51,597 nucleotides of DNA from CAZDML01 sp964506645. GTDB taxonomy: Bacteria > Elusimicrobiota > Elusimicrobia > 2-01-FULL-59-12. The translations under genes were made by a program, and so were the position numbers. Numbering within the stretch: position 1 is the first letter of the stretch; every line of letters begins with the position of its first letter. Below are positions 16,937 to 25,343 of the stretch, piece by piece. The stretch is taken from positions 1-51,597 of the forward strand of contig CAZDML010000003.1 of assembly GCA_964506645.1 (NCBI GenBank). The letters run 5' to 3'. Below the pieces are notes generated by a model. It had not been told where the DNA came from. It did not search any database and saw only the letters and a list, made by a program, of their open reading frames with translations.

Positions 16937-19135
16937 ATGGAAAATTTCGAACTTCAACGTGATTTTGAACTGGAATCCGTGGTTGGCGATCTCAAAAACG
17001 CCATCCTCAGCTTTCAGATGTATCCCAAAGGGACGCCGATCATTCAGGATACGGTGACCCGCGCCTTCACGTCGATTTCACAGTATGTGAAAGCCCAAGG
17101 CGAAATCATTTTCAACGATGCCGAACTGCAGCTGTGGAAACGGATGAAAGTAGTGCTACGCATTAAAGGCTTCCGTGAGCTGATGGCCCGCCAGAAAATC
17201 CGCAACATAAAAATTGATCCGAAAGTGACCCGCGTCGAAATCGGCTTTCTGTGTGAAGGCATGGCCAAGGTGGATACGTTTAAAGAACATAAGTCGTTTA
17301 TGAACTATTTGATATCGGTTGGCGTGAAGAACATTCAGACCGATGAAGTTTTGTTCGTAGATATGGGGGATGGCCAGGACGTGGTGTATCGCGTCAACGG
17401 CATGGTCAGTCAGCATTATCAGGATGCCGAAACCCTGATTAATTCGGTGGAGGAATCTCTTAAACTTTTAGAACGCATTCAAAACGAGGACACGCTGCAT
17501 GACGTGCGTAGCCGGCTGATCCAGAAAATTGCCGGGTCTTCGCCGGATATTCTCAAAGAACTCTATGAAAACCAGGAGAACCCTCAGTTAAATGAAATCA
17601 TGGATGGGGTGACGCAGAACCTTGATAAGAAGAAACTCGAGGAAATGGTGAATCAGATTGTGACGTGGCAGCAGAAGGTAAAAGTCGAAGTGAGCTCGCC
17701 GGAGCAGGCCAAGGAAAAAACCAATCAGCTGCAGTCCCTCTTGAAGAAGGTGCTGCGATCGCCCGCCAGCCAGGAGCTTTCACCGCAACTCTACAGTTAT
17801 TTGCGCAGCCTTGGGCTCTTGGATCACGTTGGCGGAGGCGGATTTGCACCGGGAGAAACCTTCTCGTTTCATGCCGTTTCCGATAACTTACTCGAGCTCC
17901 CACCGGAATTTCTTCTCAATAATCCGTTAAGAGACAACCTCTTTAGTTTGATTAAAAATATGTGTACGCGGGGCCAGGATGAAGCGATGGAAAAGCTCAT
18001 TCAGCACATGCTTAAGAATTTTGATCACGAAACCCCCAAGATCCGCACATCGGCGGGGTATGCGGCCATCGAAATTCAGAAAATTTTAACGGCCAACCGC
18101 AAAGACGCCATCTGGGACCGCTTCGCGGAGCGTCTGTTCGAAGAACTGGACACAGAGGATAAGCAGGAGGTTTATGAGATTCTCGCGGATGGCATGCTGC
18201 AGACGTCGCTGTCGCGTCTCTTGCGTTGGCAATTTGATCCGGTCGTGCAGGTGCTGAAGCGTTTCCGGCTGCATGCGTATGAAGATTTCCATCCGATGCC
18301 AGTTCGCAGGGAAATCGCTCATGGGGTTCTCAAGAAATTTGCTCAAAAGTCAGTGGAAACGTTGGGCTCGGATTTGCGTTCGGGTGTTCTGGAGCGGCAG
18401 GACGGTGCCAGCCGTGTGTTGGCCGAGTTGGGCGAAGAGGCGGCCGAGATTTTGATCGAAACGCTGAAGATGACGGAAGAGCCGCGTACCATTCAATTGC
18501 TGATCCAGACGCTGGAGGCATTGGGAAAGCCAGCTCGGCATGTCCTAAAACAGCAGCTTGACGTTCGAATGAGCGGCGATATCTTGAGCCGGTATATTGC
18601 GCTGTATGCACCATTGGCAACGCTGTCGGATATTCCGCAGCTCGCGACGCTTTTATCTCACCCGGACGCACAGGTGCGCCGCAACGTCGTCCGTATTCTG
18701 GCGCGCTTCTGGGATACAAAGATGTCCAAAGTATATATGGGGCTGCTGCAGGATCCCGATCACGAAGTGCAGCGTTTGGCCGTGGCCCAGCTGGCGGAAC
18801 ATCATACGGCCGAAGCTTTGCCGTTGTTCCTGCAAAAGCTGCCGGAAGCGACCACGCTTGTGCAGGAAGAAATTTGTTTGGCCTTGGGGCAGCTGCGGGA
18901 TCCAAAAACGGTGGGGGTGCTGCTGAATTGCCTGAGCGGAAAGCAGGGATTTTTAAGCGGGAAGTATCGTTTTCCAGAAGGGGTGCGTGCGCGGGCGGCA
19001 TGGTCGCTTGGCCAATTTATCGATCAGAAAAAAGTCCAGCATGCGCTCGTGGCGGCACAGAAAGATCCCAGTCATCTTGTCCAGCAAGCCGTATCGCATC
19101 TTCTCAATCCTCCCGAAAACAGCCAGGCCGCCTAA
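16937..19135 (+). CDS. Large HEAT-repeat protein of unknown function
   Basis: A 732-residue cytoplasmic protein with no signal peptide. The N-terminal 170 residues contain an AILSFQMYPKGTP motif (the L-x2-YP-x2-P type domain seen ahead of HEAT or HD-GYP modules). The C-terminal third, from about residue 480, is made of HEAT repeats such as LATLLSHPDAQVRRNVVRILA and LLQDPDHEVQRLAVAQLAEH. It probably acts as a protein-binding scaffold; partner unknown. A TATACC box at 16919-16924 predicts a leader of about six bases, with no Shine-Dalgarno. It stands between terminators and a convergent small gene, apparently alone. Confidence 0.88.
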   Translation: MENFELQRDFELESVVGDLKNAILSFQMYPKGTPIIQDTVTRAFTSISQYVKAQGEIIFNDAELQLWKRMKVVLRIKGFRELMARQKIRNIKIDPKVTRVEIGFLCEGMAKVDTFKEHKSFMNYLISVGVKNIQTDEVLFVDMGDGQDVVYRVNGMVSQHYQDAETLINSVEESLKLLERIQNEDTLHDVRSRLIQKIAGSSPDILKELYENQENPQLNEIMDGVTQNLDKKKLEEMVNQIVTWQQKVKVEVSSPEQAKEKTNQLQSLLKKVLRSPASQELSPQLYSYLRSLGLLDHVGGGGFAPGETFSFHAVSDNLLELPPEFLLNNPLRDNLFSLIKNMCTRGQDEAMEKLIQHMLKNFDHETPKIRTSAGYAAIEIQKILTANRKDAIWDRFAERLFEELDTEDKQEVYEILADGMLQTSLSRLLRWQFDPVVQVLKRFRLHAYEDFHPMPVRREIAHGVLKKFAQKSVETLGSDLRSGVLERQDGASRVLAELGEEAAEILIETLKMTEEPRTIQLLIQTLEALGKPARHVLKQQLDVRMSGDILSRYIALYAPLATLSDIPQLATLLSHPDAQVRRNVVRILARFWDTKMSKVYMGLLQDPDHEVQRLAVAQLAEHHTAEALPLFLQKLPEATTLVQEEICLALGQLRDPKTVGVLLNCLSGKQGFLSGKYRFPEGVRARAAWSLGQFIDQKKVQHALVAAQKDPSHLVQQAVSHLLNPPENSQAA

Positions 19136-19165
19136 AAACGCGTATAGTCGTCCGTTGTCCAAGGA

Positions 19166-19387
19166 TCAAATGCCCATGCCCGTCAGTGCTTGTGTCATTC
19201 GCCAGAGCGAAAACAGGCTGATGGCCGCCATGACGATCGTGGGAATCAGAAAGGAGTAGATAAAAATCCGCCATTTGGCAGCGCGGGAAAATTCTTCATC
19301 TTTCCACAATAGCCACATTCCCCACGGTGTAAACAGCCACAGCCAACCGGCCATGCTGAAAATTTTCTTCCAATTCAATGGTTTCAT
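19166..19387 (-). CDS. Small two-helix membrane protein
   Basis: A 73-residue protein beginning MKPLNWKKIF, with two hydrophobic segments (about 13-27 and 44-62) around a charged WKDEEFSRAAKWR loop. No family recognised. It diverges from the DUF983 gene with 26 bases between start codons and a shared promoter region. A TTG at 19402 preceded by AAGGA is an alternative start adding five residues. Coding status is likely but not certain. Confidence 0.6.
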   Translation of the reverse strand: MKPLNWKKIFSMAGWLWLFTPWGMWLLWKDEEFSRAAKWRIFIYSFLIPTIVMAAISLFSLWRMTQALTGMGI

Positions 19388-19397
19388 AAAAAGAGGA

Positions 19398-19404
19398 TAC
19401 AATA
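19398..19404. promoter_or_regulatory. Overlapping divergent -10 boxes
   Basis: TACAAT on plus (19398-19403) and TATTGT on minus (19404-19399) occupy the same seven base pairs. Predicted starts leave leaders of about four bases for the DUF983 gene and five for the small membrane gene. Confidence 0.5.
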
Positions 19405-19413
19405 CCTATCCTT

Positions 19414-19752
19414 ATGAATCTCGTTCCGTTGCTTCGTTTAAAGTGTCCGGCTTGCCGCAGCGCCAGAGTCTTCCGCGGCATGTTTACCATGCATAAGCAG
19501 TGCCCCTCCTGCGGATTGCTTTTCGAACGTGAACCGGGCTATTTTCTTGGAGCGATGTTTGTGAGTTACATTCTTTCGGCAGGATTTTTGACGATGGGTA
19601 TTTTTCTTCTGCGTGTGTTTCCGGCCCTGTTGTGGAGTGACCGGATTGTCATAGCCTGCTTTCTGTTTTTGCCGTTTGTTCCCTATGTCTTTCGCTTGTC
19701 ACGTGTGCTCTGGATGGCGTTTGATCGAACGGTCGATCAGGGGCGTTCATAG
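19414..19752 (+). CDS. DUF983 family zinc-ribbon membrane protein
   Basis: A 112-residue protein with an N-terminal zinc ribbon (CPAC near residue 12 and CPSCG near 30) followed by two membrane helices (about 45-66 and 75-95), the DUF983 layout. The function of the family is not established. The last 16 bases overlap the end of the Memo-family gene on the other strand. The GRVF-like spacing RVFRGMF between the two CxxC pairs is typical. Confidence 0.88.
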   Translation: MNLVPLLRLKCPACRSARVFRGMFTMHKQCPSCGLLFEREPGYFLGAMFVSYILSAGFLTMGIFLLRVFPALLWSDRIVIACFLFLPFVPYVFRLSRVLWMAFDRTVDQGRS

Positions 19753-21020
19753 ATCACGCTGGCAAACGACACGAGCCCGCCCATCGGATCCGGAGCCTGC
19801 CCATACGTTAGCAGCTGTCCGTTGACGGAGCTCTCTCCAGCCATCGCTTTCATCCAGCGCAGCGCGGCGTATCCCGCCGACAATCCGCAGACCTTGCGCC
19901 AGTGGTCATCGGCAACGACCGAGCGATAAAAACCGTTCGCATCCAGGGTCATCGCAAATTCCAGGGACTTTCTGTCTTCGACTTCCACGCGCTGTTCTGT
20001 TCCCTTGTTGAGTTCGATCTGATCGCCGAAGCGCGGCCCCACATGCGCAAGGTCGATGCCGGCCAGAACAAGAATGGTTTGGCCTTTCTGGCTGCGCTTG
20101 CGCAACACCGCTCCGATTTTTTCAATCGTTTGTTCGATGCGTTCGACGCCAGTTGGGGGTTTTTCCGGAGCGTAACGTTCCAGCGACGAACACAGAATGG
20201 GAACCCAGGGTGGGGCGCCGTCCTTCCAGAGATGTTTAAGCCAGACGGCTTGAAATTCTAGGGAATGCTCGCCTTTATGGATTTCTTCATCGTCCCGGCC
20301 GTCGTACCACAAAGCGTCATTTATTTCGGCGTAGAGCGCTGGATCGGTTTTCATCGGGCCGTAAGGGGTTTCGTAGTCTTTCGGTGTAAGCACCCAGGGA
20401 CTGTTGGGAGACATATGGGCGACACCGAGTCCCAGAATAAGATCGGGTTTGGGGCTCTCGGCCAGCGCGCCATACGCCCAGGCATAGGCAGGCCCGCCGC
20501 GGTTAAAATCAATGTGCGGACAGAAGAGCCCCAGCGCCGGTTTCTTTGGCGTGCTGGCGGCGACTCTGGTGCGGACCGGGCCCTTGGGATCTTTGAAAAA
20601 CGCATCAAGAAACGCGGAGAGGGGAAAGCGTTCCGCGGGATACCCGCCGCCCGCATATTTGGCCGGGCGTGTGGCCGCATTTCGAAACGCCCGGCGAATT
20701 CGGAGTTCCTTGGCGGCCGCTTCCGGTGTTGCAAGAAGAAGTGCTTGCGAAAGACGAGCGACGAGCGCCTCAATCTCTTCTGCTTTGAGCACCAGATGGG
20801 CTTCTCTCTTGAAGAAGTCCTGAATGTGGGCCGCGGTATGCCGGCCGTCAAGCAGGCTAGCAATCATCATCGCTAGCGGTGTGAGCATCAGGGCTTCTGT
20901 TCCAATTTCTTCACGGTCGCGCAGGAGAATCATCGACTGGCCCTCATGGTCTGTGGGAATCGCTTCGAGGGTGCGGCGCAGTGCGGGCAGAGGCTGTTGC
21001 GGTGAAGCCGAGGGCGTCAT
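19737..21020 (-). CDS. Memo-family protein (AmmeMemoRadiSam system protein B) with N-terminal extension
   Basis: The C-terminal part (about residues 115-427) is a Memo domain: ALGLFCPHIDFNRGG, GVAHM, GEHSLEFQ, LAGIDLAHVGPRFG and GYAALRWM match the dioxygenase-like fold that gave the AmmeMemoRadiSam name. Residues 1-110 form a helical region like the PqqD-type winged helix found ahead of some Memo domains. Neither the AMMECR1 nor the radical SAM partner is in the window. Biochemical role unknown. A TATAAC box nine bases before the ATG predicts a near-leaderless message; the same site serves sodC in the other direction. Confidence 0.87.
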   Translation of the reverse strand: MTPSASPQQPLPALRRTLEAIPTDHEGQSMILLRDREEIGTEALMLTPLAMMIASLLDGRHTAAHIQDFFKREAHLVLKAEEIEALVARLSQALLLATPEAAAKELRIRRAFRNAATRPAKYAGGGYPAERFPLSAFLDAFFKDPKGPVRTRVAASTPKKPALGLFCPHIDFNRGGPAYAWAYGALAESPKPDLILGLGVAHMSPNSPWVLTPKDYETPYGPMKTDPALYAEINDALWYDGRDDEEIHKGEHSLEFQAVWLKHLWKDGAPPWVPILCSSLERYAPEKPPTGVERIEQTIEKIGAVLRKRSQKGQTILVLAGIDLAHVGPRFGDQIELNKGTEQRVEVEDRKSLEFAMTLDANGFYRSVVADDHWRKVCGLSAGYAALRWMKAMAGESSVNGQLLTYGQAPDPMGGLVSFASVIYERP

Positions 21021-21028
21021 TGTGTGCA

Positions 21029-21036
21029 GTTATACT
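21029..21036. promoter_or_regulatory. Overlapping divergent -10 boxes
   Basis: TATACT on plus (21031-21036) and TATAAC on minus (21034-21029). Plus predicts a start near 21043 and a normal leader with Shine-Dalgarno for sodC; minus predicts a start near 21022, two bases before the Memo-family ATG. Confidence 0.5.
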
Positions 21037-21068
21037 ATTATTGAAGAGTGGGAATAAAAGGAGGGCGT

Positions 21069-21599
21069 ATGAAACGAATTTTTTTAAGCACGATGCTTGT
21101 TGCAGGAGTGGTGGGTCTGGGCCTGTCGGTTCCGGTGTTTGCGCTGTCCGGGATTGCCGCGGTGGCGGGTACGGCACCGGATTCTAAAATCAGCGGAACC
21201 GTGACTTTTACGGATACGGCCGATGGCTTAAAGGTCTTGGCCAAGCTGGCCCATGTTCCGGAAGGTCCACATGGGTTTCATATCCATGAATTTGGTGCCT
21301 GCGGCGATCTGGGCAAAGCGGCGGGGGGCCACTACAACCCGGCCCATGCCGCTCATGGGATGGTGACCCAAGACGGCGTGCAGCATTCGCATGCCGGCGA
21401 CCTGGGCAATATCACCGCCGCCAAGGACGGGACGGCGGTTCTGGAGGCTGTGATTCCGGGGGTTACTCTCAGTGATAGCAAATTCACCGTTGGCGGACGT
21501 GCCGTTATTCTGCATGAAAAAGCCGATGACTTCGGTCAGCCGGTTGGCAATGCTGGCGGGCGCATCGGCTGCGGTCTGATTCATGTCACAGCCAACTAA
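21069..21599 (+). CDS. sodC: Cu/Zn superoxide dismutase, exported
   Basis: Converts superoxide to hydrogen peroxide in the periplasm. Signal peptide residues 1-25 (ending VPVFA). Metal ligands: His71 and His73 in HGFHIHE, the bridging His88 in GGHYNP, further His/Asp in HSHAGDLGN and His149 in VILHEKADD; Cys77 and Cys168 form the expected disulfide. AGGAGGG lies before the ATG. First gene of a same-strand series (photolyase, SRPBCC, SDR, TspO) separated by at most 15 bases, so it may be the head of a stress operon. Confidence 0.96.
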   Translation: MKRIFLSTMLVAGVVGLGLSVPVFALSGIAAVAGTAPDSKISGTVTFTDTADGLKVLAKLAHVPEGPHGFHIHEFGACGDLGKAAGGHYNPAHAAHGMVTQDGVQHSHAGDLGNITAAKDGTAVLEAVIPGVTLSDSKFTVGGRAVILHEKADDFGQPVGNAGGRIGCGLIHVTAN

Positions 21600-21614
21600 A
21601 CTTCGGTCGCGTTG

Positions 21615-22985
21615 ATGGGATCGCCGACTCTTCTCTGGTTTCGGCAGGACTTGCGTCTGGCCGATCATCCTGCGCTGGTTGCAGCACTAGAGCGCGGCGG
21701 GCCGGTGATTCCCATTTATATTGAGGACTTTGCGTCGGAAAAACCCTGGGCGCCCGGAAGCGCCAGCCGTTGGTGGCTGCATCATTCGCTGGCCGCGCTG
21801 GAAAAAGATCTTCACCGCCGCGGCAGCCGTCTGATTATTCGCCGCGGCGCTAGCGGGGAAGTCCTGCAGGCCCTGGCCCGAGAGACCGGTGCCGAAGCGG
21901 TGTTCTGGAGCCGGCGCTATGAACCGGCTGTCATCGCTCGCGATGCCAAAATTAAAACGGCACTCCTGAAGTCCGGTTTTATCGCAGATAGTTTTAACAG
22001 TGCACTGCTTTTCGAACCCTGGACATTGAAAACACAGAGCGGCACACCGTATCAGGTGTTTACGCCCTTCTGGAAAGCCTGCCTGGCGGCGCCAGAGCCG
22101 GCCGCCCCGTTAAAAGCGCCCACCACCCTTCCCTCTCCAGAAAAGTGGCCGGCCTCTGAGACTCTACGCGATCTTGCGCTGCTGCCAACTCTGGGATGGG
22201 CCGATGGATTTGAAAAGGAGTGGACTCCGGGGGAATCCGGCGCACATCAGGCTTTGGACCAGTTTCTGGATGCCGCACTTTTCTCCTATGCACAGGAGCG
22301 CGATTGTCCCTCGAAACACGGCACCTCACGTCTGTCACCACATCTGCATTTTGGAGAAATTAGCCCCCGACAGGTCTGGCAGGCGGTGAGCCGACGGTCT
22401 GCTCAAGGTTGTGCGCGTGGGTCGTTTCAAGGCGGGGATGTGTATCTGCGGGAAATCGGCTGGCGGGAATTTGCGTATCATCTCCTCTTTCACTTTCCGC
22501 AAACGACCAAAACTCCCCTGCGTCTCGCCTTTCTTAAATTTCCCTGGGTGAAAGACCAAAAGAGTGAAAAAGCCTGGCAAAAGGGACTCACAGGATATCC
22601 CATTGTCGACGCCGGTATGCGCGAACTCTGGGCGACGGGCTGGATGCATAACCGTGTACGAATGATTGCCGCAAGTTTTCTCGTGAAGGATTTACTCATT
22701 TCCTGGCAAGAGGGTGCCGCATGGTTTTGGGATACGCTTGTGGATGCGGATCTGGCGAGCAATACGCTGGGCTGGCAGTGGACAGCGGGCTGCGGGGCCG
22801 ATGCAGCACCCTATTTCCGAGTCTTTAATCCCACGCTGCAGGGAGAAAAATTCGATCCCAAAGGGGACTATATCCGTCGCTGGGTCCCTGAAGTGGGTAC
22901 CGCGGATTATCCCAAACCCATGGTGGATCATCGTGAAGCGCGGGAACGGGCCCTGATCGCGCTGGCGAAGACCAAAGGACATTAA
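21615..22985 (+). CDS. phrB: Deoxyribodipyrimidine photolyase
   Basis: Light-driven repair of cyclobutane pyrimidine dimers. The N-terminal antenna domain begins LLWFRQDLRLADHPAL, and the FAD-binding domain holds GTSRLSPHLHFGEISPR, WREFAYHLLFHFP, TGYPIVDAGMRELWATGWMHNR and SNTLGWQWTAGCGADAAPYFRVFNP, the class I CPD pattern. 456 residues is normal. The ATG is 15 bases after sodC with no clear ribosome site; an adjoining TTG could add one residue. SRPBCC follows two bases later. Confidence 0.95.
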   Translation: MGSPTLLWFRQDLRLADHPALVAALERGGPVIPIYIEDFASEKPWAPGSASRWWLHHSLAALEKDLHRRGSRLIIRRGASGEVLQALARETGAEAVFWSRRYEPAVIARDAKIKTALLKSGFIADSFNSALLFEPWTLKTQSGTPYQVFTPFWKACLAAPEPAAPLKAPTTLPSPEKWPASETLRDLALLPTLGWADGFEKEWTPGESGAHQALDQFLDAALFSYAQERDCPSKHGTSRLSPHLHFGEISPRQVWQAVSRRSAQGCARGSFQGGDVYLREIGWREFAYHLLFHFPQTTKTPLRLAFLKFPWVKDQKSEKAWQKGLTGYPIVDAGMRELWATGWMHNRVRMIAASFLVKDLLISWQEGAAWFWDTLVDADLASNTLGWQWTAGCGADAAPYFRVFNPTLQGEKFDPKGDYIRRWVPEVGTADYPKPMVDHREARERALIALAKTKGH

Positions 22986-22987
22986 CC

Positions 22988-23452
22988 ATGTATCGACTAC
23001 GCACAGAGCAAGTCATTCCGCTGCCGATCAGCCGAGTTTTTTCATTTTTTGAACGTCCAGAAAATCTCGAAGCGCTAACCCCCAAGTGGCTGGGGTTTAA
23101 AATTGTCACGCCTATGCCGGTGCCTATGGCGGAAGGATTGGAACTCGAGTACACCGTACGACTTCTGGGTATCCGGATCGGTTGGCGGAGCCGCATCACC
23201 TCGTATACCCCACCCTTTCAATTCATTGACGAACAAGTGCGCGGTCCCTACAAAGTGTGGCGGCATACACACCGTTTTGTGGAAGAGGCGGGGGGGACTC
23301 GTGTGATTGATGATGTGGAATACGCGTTGTACGGAGGATGGATAGCGCCCTACATTCACCGGCTGTATGTGCGGCCGTCTCTGAATCAGATTTTTAAATT
23401 TCGAGCGAAGGCGCTAGGGCCGCTCTTGGGATTGCCTTCGATTGCTTCATGA
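22988..23452 (+). CDS. SRPBCC family protein (photolyase-linked)
   Basis: A 154-residue single SRPBCC domain of the cell-division-inhibitor-like/polyketide cyclase type: IPLPISRVFSFFERPENLEALTP at the start, EYTVRLLGIRIGWRSRI in the middle and an IHRLYVRPSLNQIFKFRAKAL helix at the end. Such proteins are frequent next to photolyase and DUF2867 SDR genes. Ligand unknown. Its TGA overlaps the next ATG (ATGA). Confidence 0.88.
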   Translation: MYRLRTEQVIPLPISRVFSFFERPENLEALTPKWLGFKIVTPMPVPMAEGLELEYTVRLLGIRIGWRSRITSYTPPFQFIDEQVRGPYKVWRHTHRFVEEAGGTRVIDDVEYALYGGWIAPYIHRLYVRPSLNQIFKFRAKALGPLLGLPSIAS

Positions 23453-24885
23453 TTTTGCTCACCGGCGCGACAGGATATGTCGGTGGACGTTTGCTTTCAG
23501 CCTTGGAGCAATCTGGACACGCCGTGCGATGTTTGGCGCGCTACCCAAACTTGTTACGATCGCGCGTAGGGCCACATACGGAAGTTGTAAGTGGCGATCT
23601 TCTCAAAGAGAACTCGTTGAAGGACGCGTTTCGGGGCGTTAGCACGGCCTACTACCTCGTTCACTCATTAGCACAAGCCAATCAATTTGAAGCCGCAGAG
23701 CATCAATCCGCCTCGAATTTTGCGAGAGCCTGTAAGGGAACCTCGGTTGAACGTATTGTCTATCTCGGTGGATTAGGGGATTCTCGCCAACGCTTGTCTC
23801 AGCATCTTGCCACCCGGCATCAAGTGGGGGAAATTCTTCGACAATCGGGAAAATCCGTGCTCGAATTTCGTGCCTCCATTATTATCGGGTCGGGCAGCCT
23901 GTCCTTTGAAATGGTGAGATCTCTCGCAGAACGGCTTCCGGTGATGGTGACGCCGCGTTGGGTGCAAACCAAAGCCCAGCCCATTGCCATTGAAGACGTG
24001 ATCGCCTATTTACTAGCGGCGCTTTCGTTAAAAACCAGCGACAGTCAAATCATAGAGATTGGAGGCGCCGACCAAGTTTCTTATCAGGACATCATGGTGG
24101 AGTATGCTCGGCAGCGTGGATTGCGTCGATGGATGATCCCGGTGCCTGTCCTGACGCCTCGACTTTCCAGCCTTTGGCTCGGGCTCGTTACGCCCATTTA
24201 TGCGAGGGTTGGAAGGCGGCTTGTTGAAAGCTTGCGGTACTCCACCATCGTTCTGGACCCTGAGCCCGCACGGCAGTTCCTGGTTCGCCCCCGGGGTTTG
24301 CGGGAAGCCATAGAGCGTGCCCTGGTCAATGAAGATACGGAATTCGCACATACGCGATGGTCTGACGCGCTTTCGTCGGGAGGGCAAGAAGCGGCTTGGG
24401 GAGGCGTGCGGTTGGGAGCGCGCATCGTGGATTCCCGAGGTCGCCATGCACAAGCGGATCTCAAGGAGGCTTTTGCCCCCATTCGTCGTATAGGCGGAGA
24501 AACAGGGTGGTATGCGTGCACTTTTTTATGGCGCATAAGAGGTTTTATCGACTTATGCGCGGGCGGGGTGGGTCTCAGACGCGGCCGTCGTGACCCTGAA
24601 CGCTTACAGGTGGGAGATGCGCTCGATTTCTGGCGTGTGGAAAACTATGAAGAGAATCACCGGCTACGCTTACGTGCAGAAATGAAGCTTCCTGGACGCG
24701 CCTGGCTGGAATTTGAAGTGTCTCCGGAAAGCAACGGATCCCAGATACGTCAAACGGCAATCTTTGATCCTCTGGGTTTGGCAGGTTTATTGTATTGGTA
24801 TGGACTTTATCCCCTGCATCGATATATCTTTGCTCGTATGTTGGAGAGGATTGTTGAATTGGCGGAAGCAGAAAGGAGTCTCTGA
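23449..24885 (+). CDS. SDR family NAD(P)-binding protein with DUF2867 domain
   Basis: Residues 1-290 are an atypical short-chain dehydrogenase with the glycine motif TGATGYVGG at the start, LVHSL in place of a classical YxxxK region, and an ILRQSG...ASIIIGSGSLSFEM segment as in NmrA/YesF-like proteins. Residues 320-478 are a DUF2867 domain (GGETGWYACTFLWRIRG, RPGRAW-like PGRAWLEFEV, GLAGLLYWYGLYPLH), a SRPBCC-like fold. The fusion is known and commonly sits with photolyase and TspO genes. Substrate unknown. Overlaps both neighbours by one to four bases. Confidence 0.9.
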   Translation: MILLTGATGYVGGRLLSALEQSGHAVRCLARYPNLLRSRVGPHTEVVSGDLLKENSLKDAFRGVSTAYYLVHSLAQANQFEAAEHQSASNFARACKGTSVERIVYLGGLGDSRQRLSQHLATRHQVGEILRQSGKSVLEFRASIIIGSGSLSFEMVRSLAERLPVMVTPRWVQTKAQPIAIEDVIAYLLAALSLKTSDSQIIEIGGADQVSYQDIMVEYARQRGLRRWMIPVPVLTPRLSSLWLGLVTPIYARVGRRLVESLRYSTIVLDPEPARQFLVRPRGLREAIERALVNEDTEFAHTRWSDALSSGGQEAAWGGVRLGARIVDSRGRHAQADLKEAFAPIRRIGGETGWYACTFLWRIRGFIDLCAGGVGLRRGRRDPERLQVGDALDFWRVENYEENHRLRLRAEMKLPGRAWLEFEVSPESNGSQIRQTAIFDPLGLAGLLYWYGLYPLHRYIFARMLERIVELAEAERSL

Positions 24886-25334
24886 TGATTATTTTGGTTA
24901 TTGCGACGGTATTCGTAGCTTTACTTGGGTCTTGGTTTACGCAGATGACAGTGCAAACTTGGTATCTTACGCTGCTCAAGCCTGCATGGACACCTCCGGC
25001 GCCCGTTTTTTCTCCCGTATGGACGCTTTTGTATGTATTGATCACCATTTCAGGGTGGAGGATATTAAGGAAGGTGGGCTGGAGGGCGCCTGGTGTTTGG
25101 GCGGTTTATTTCACACAACTGGCATTAAATGCCGCATGGCCGGCTTTTTTCTTCTCCATGAGAAGCCCATTGGCAGGAATGATCGAAATCAGTTTTCTTT
25201 GGTTGGCGATAGCGGCCAATATTGGCATATTTTGGAAACGCGACCGAATCGCCGCAGGGCTCTTAGTCCCCTATTTTATTTGGGTGTCTTATGCGTTCGC
25301 CTTGACGATAGCCATTTGGCGGTTAAACAGCTGA
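24885..25334 (+). CDS. tspO: TspO/MBR family tryptophan-rich sensory protein
   Basis: A 149-residue five-helix membrane protein. Family marks are WYLTLLKPAWTPPAPVFSPVWTLLYVLI near the start and the tryptophan-rich FTQLALNAAWPAFFF and PYFIWVSYAFALTIAIWRLN segments. TspO binds porphyrins and takes part in oxygen, light and stress responses. Its ATG shares one base with the SDR stop (TGATG). Last gene of the sodC-phr group. Confidence 0.94.
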   Translation: MIILVIATVFVALLGSWFTQMTVQTWYLTLLKPAWTPPAPVFSPVWTLLYVLITISGWRILRKVGWRAPGVWAVYFTQLALNAAWPAFFFSMRSPLAGMIEISFLWLAIAANIGIFWKRDRIAAGLLVPYFIWVSYAFALTIAIWRLNS

Positions 25335-25343
25335 GGGATTGGG

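Noticed and set aside
18330..19001. A 223-codon minus-strand frame inside the HEAT-repeat gene
   Set aside because: Proline- and alanine-rich reverse shadow of HEAT codons in GC-rich DNA.
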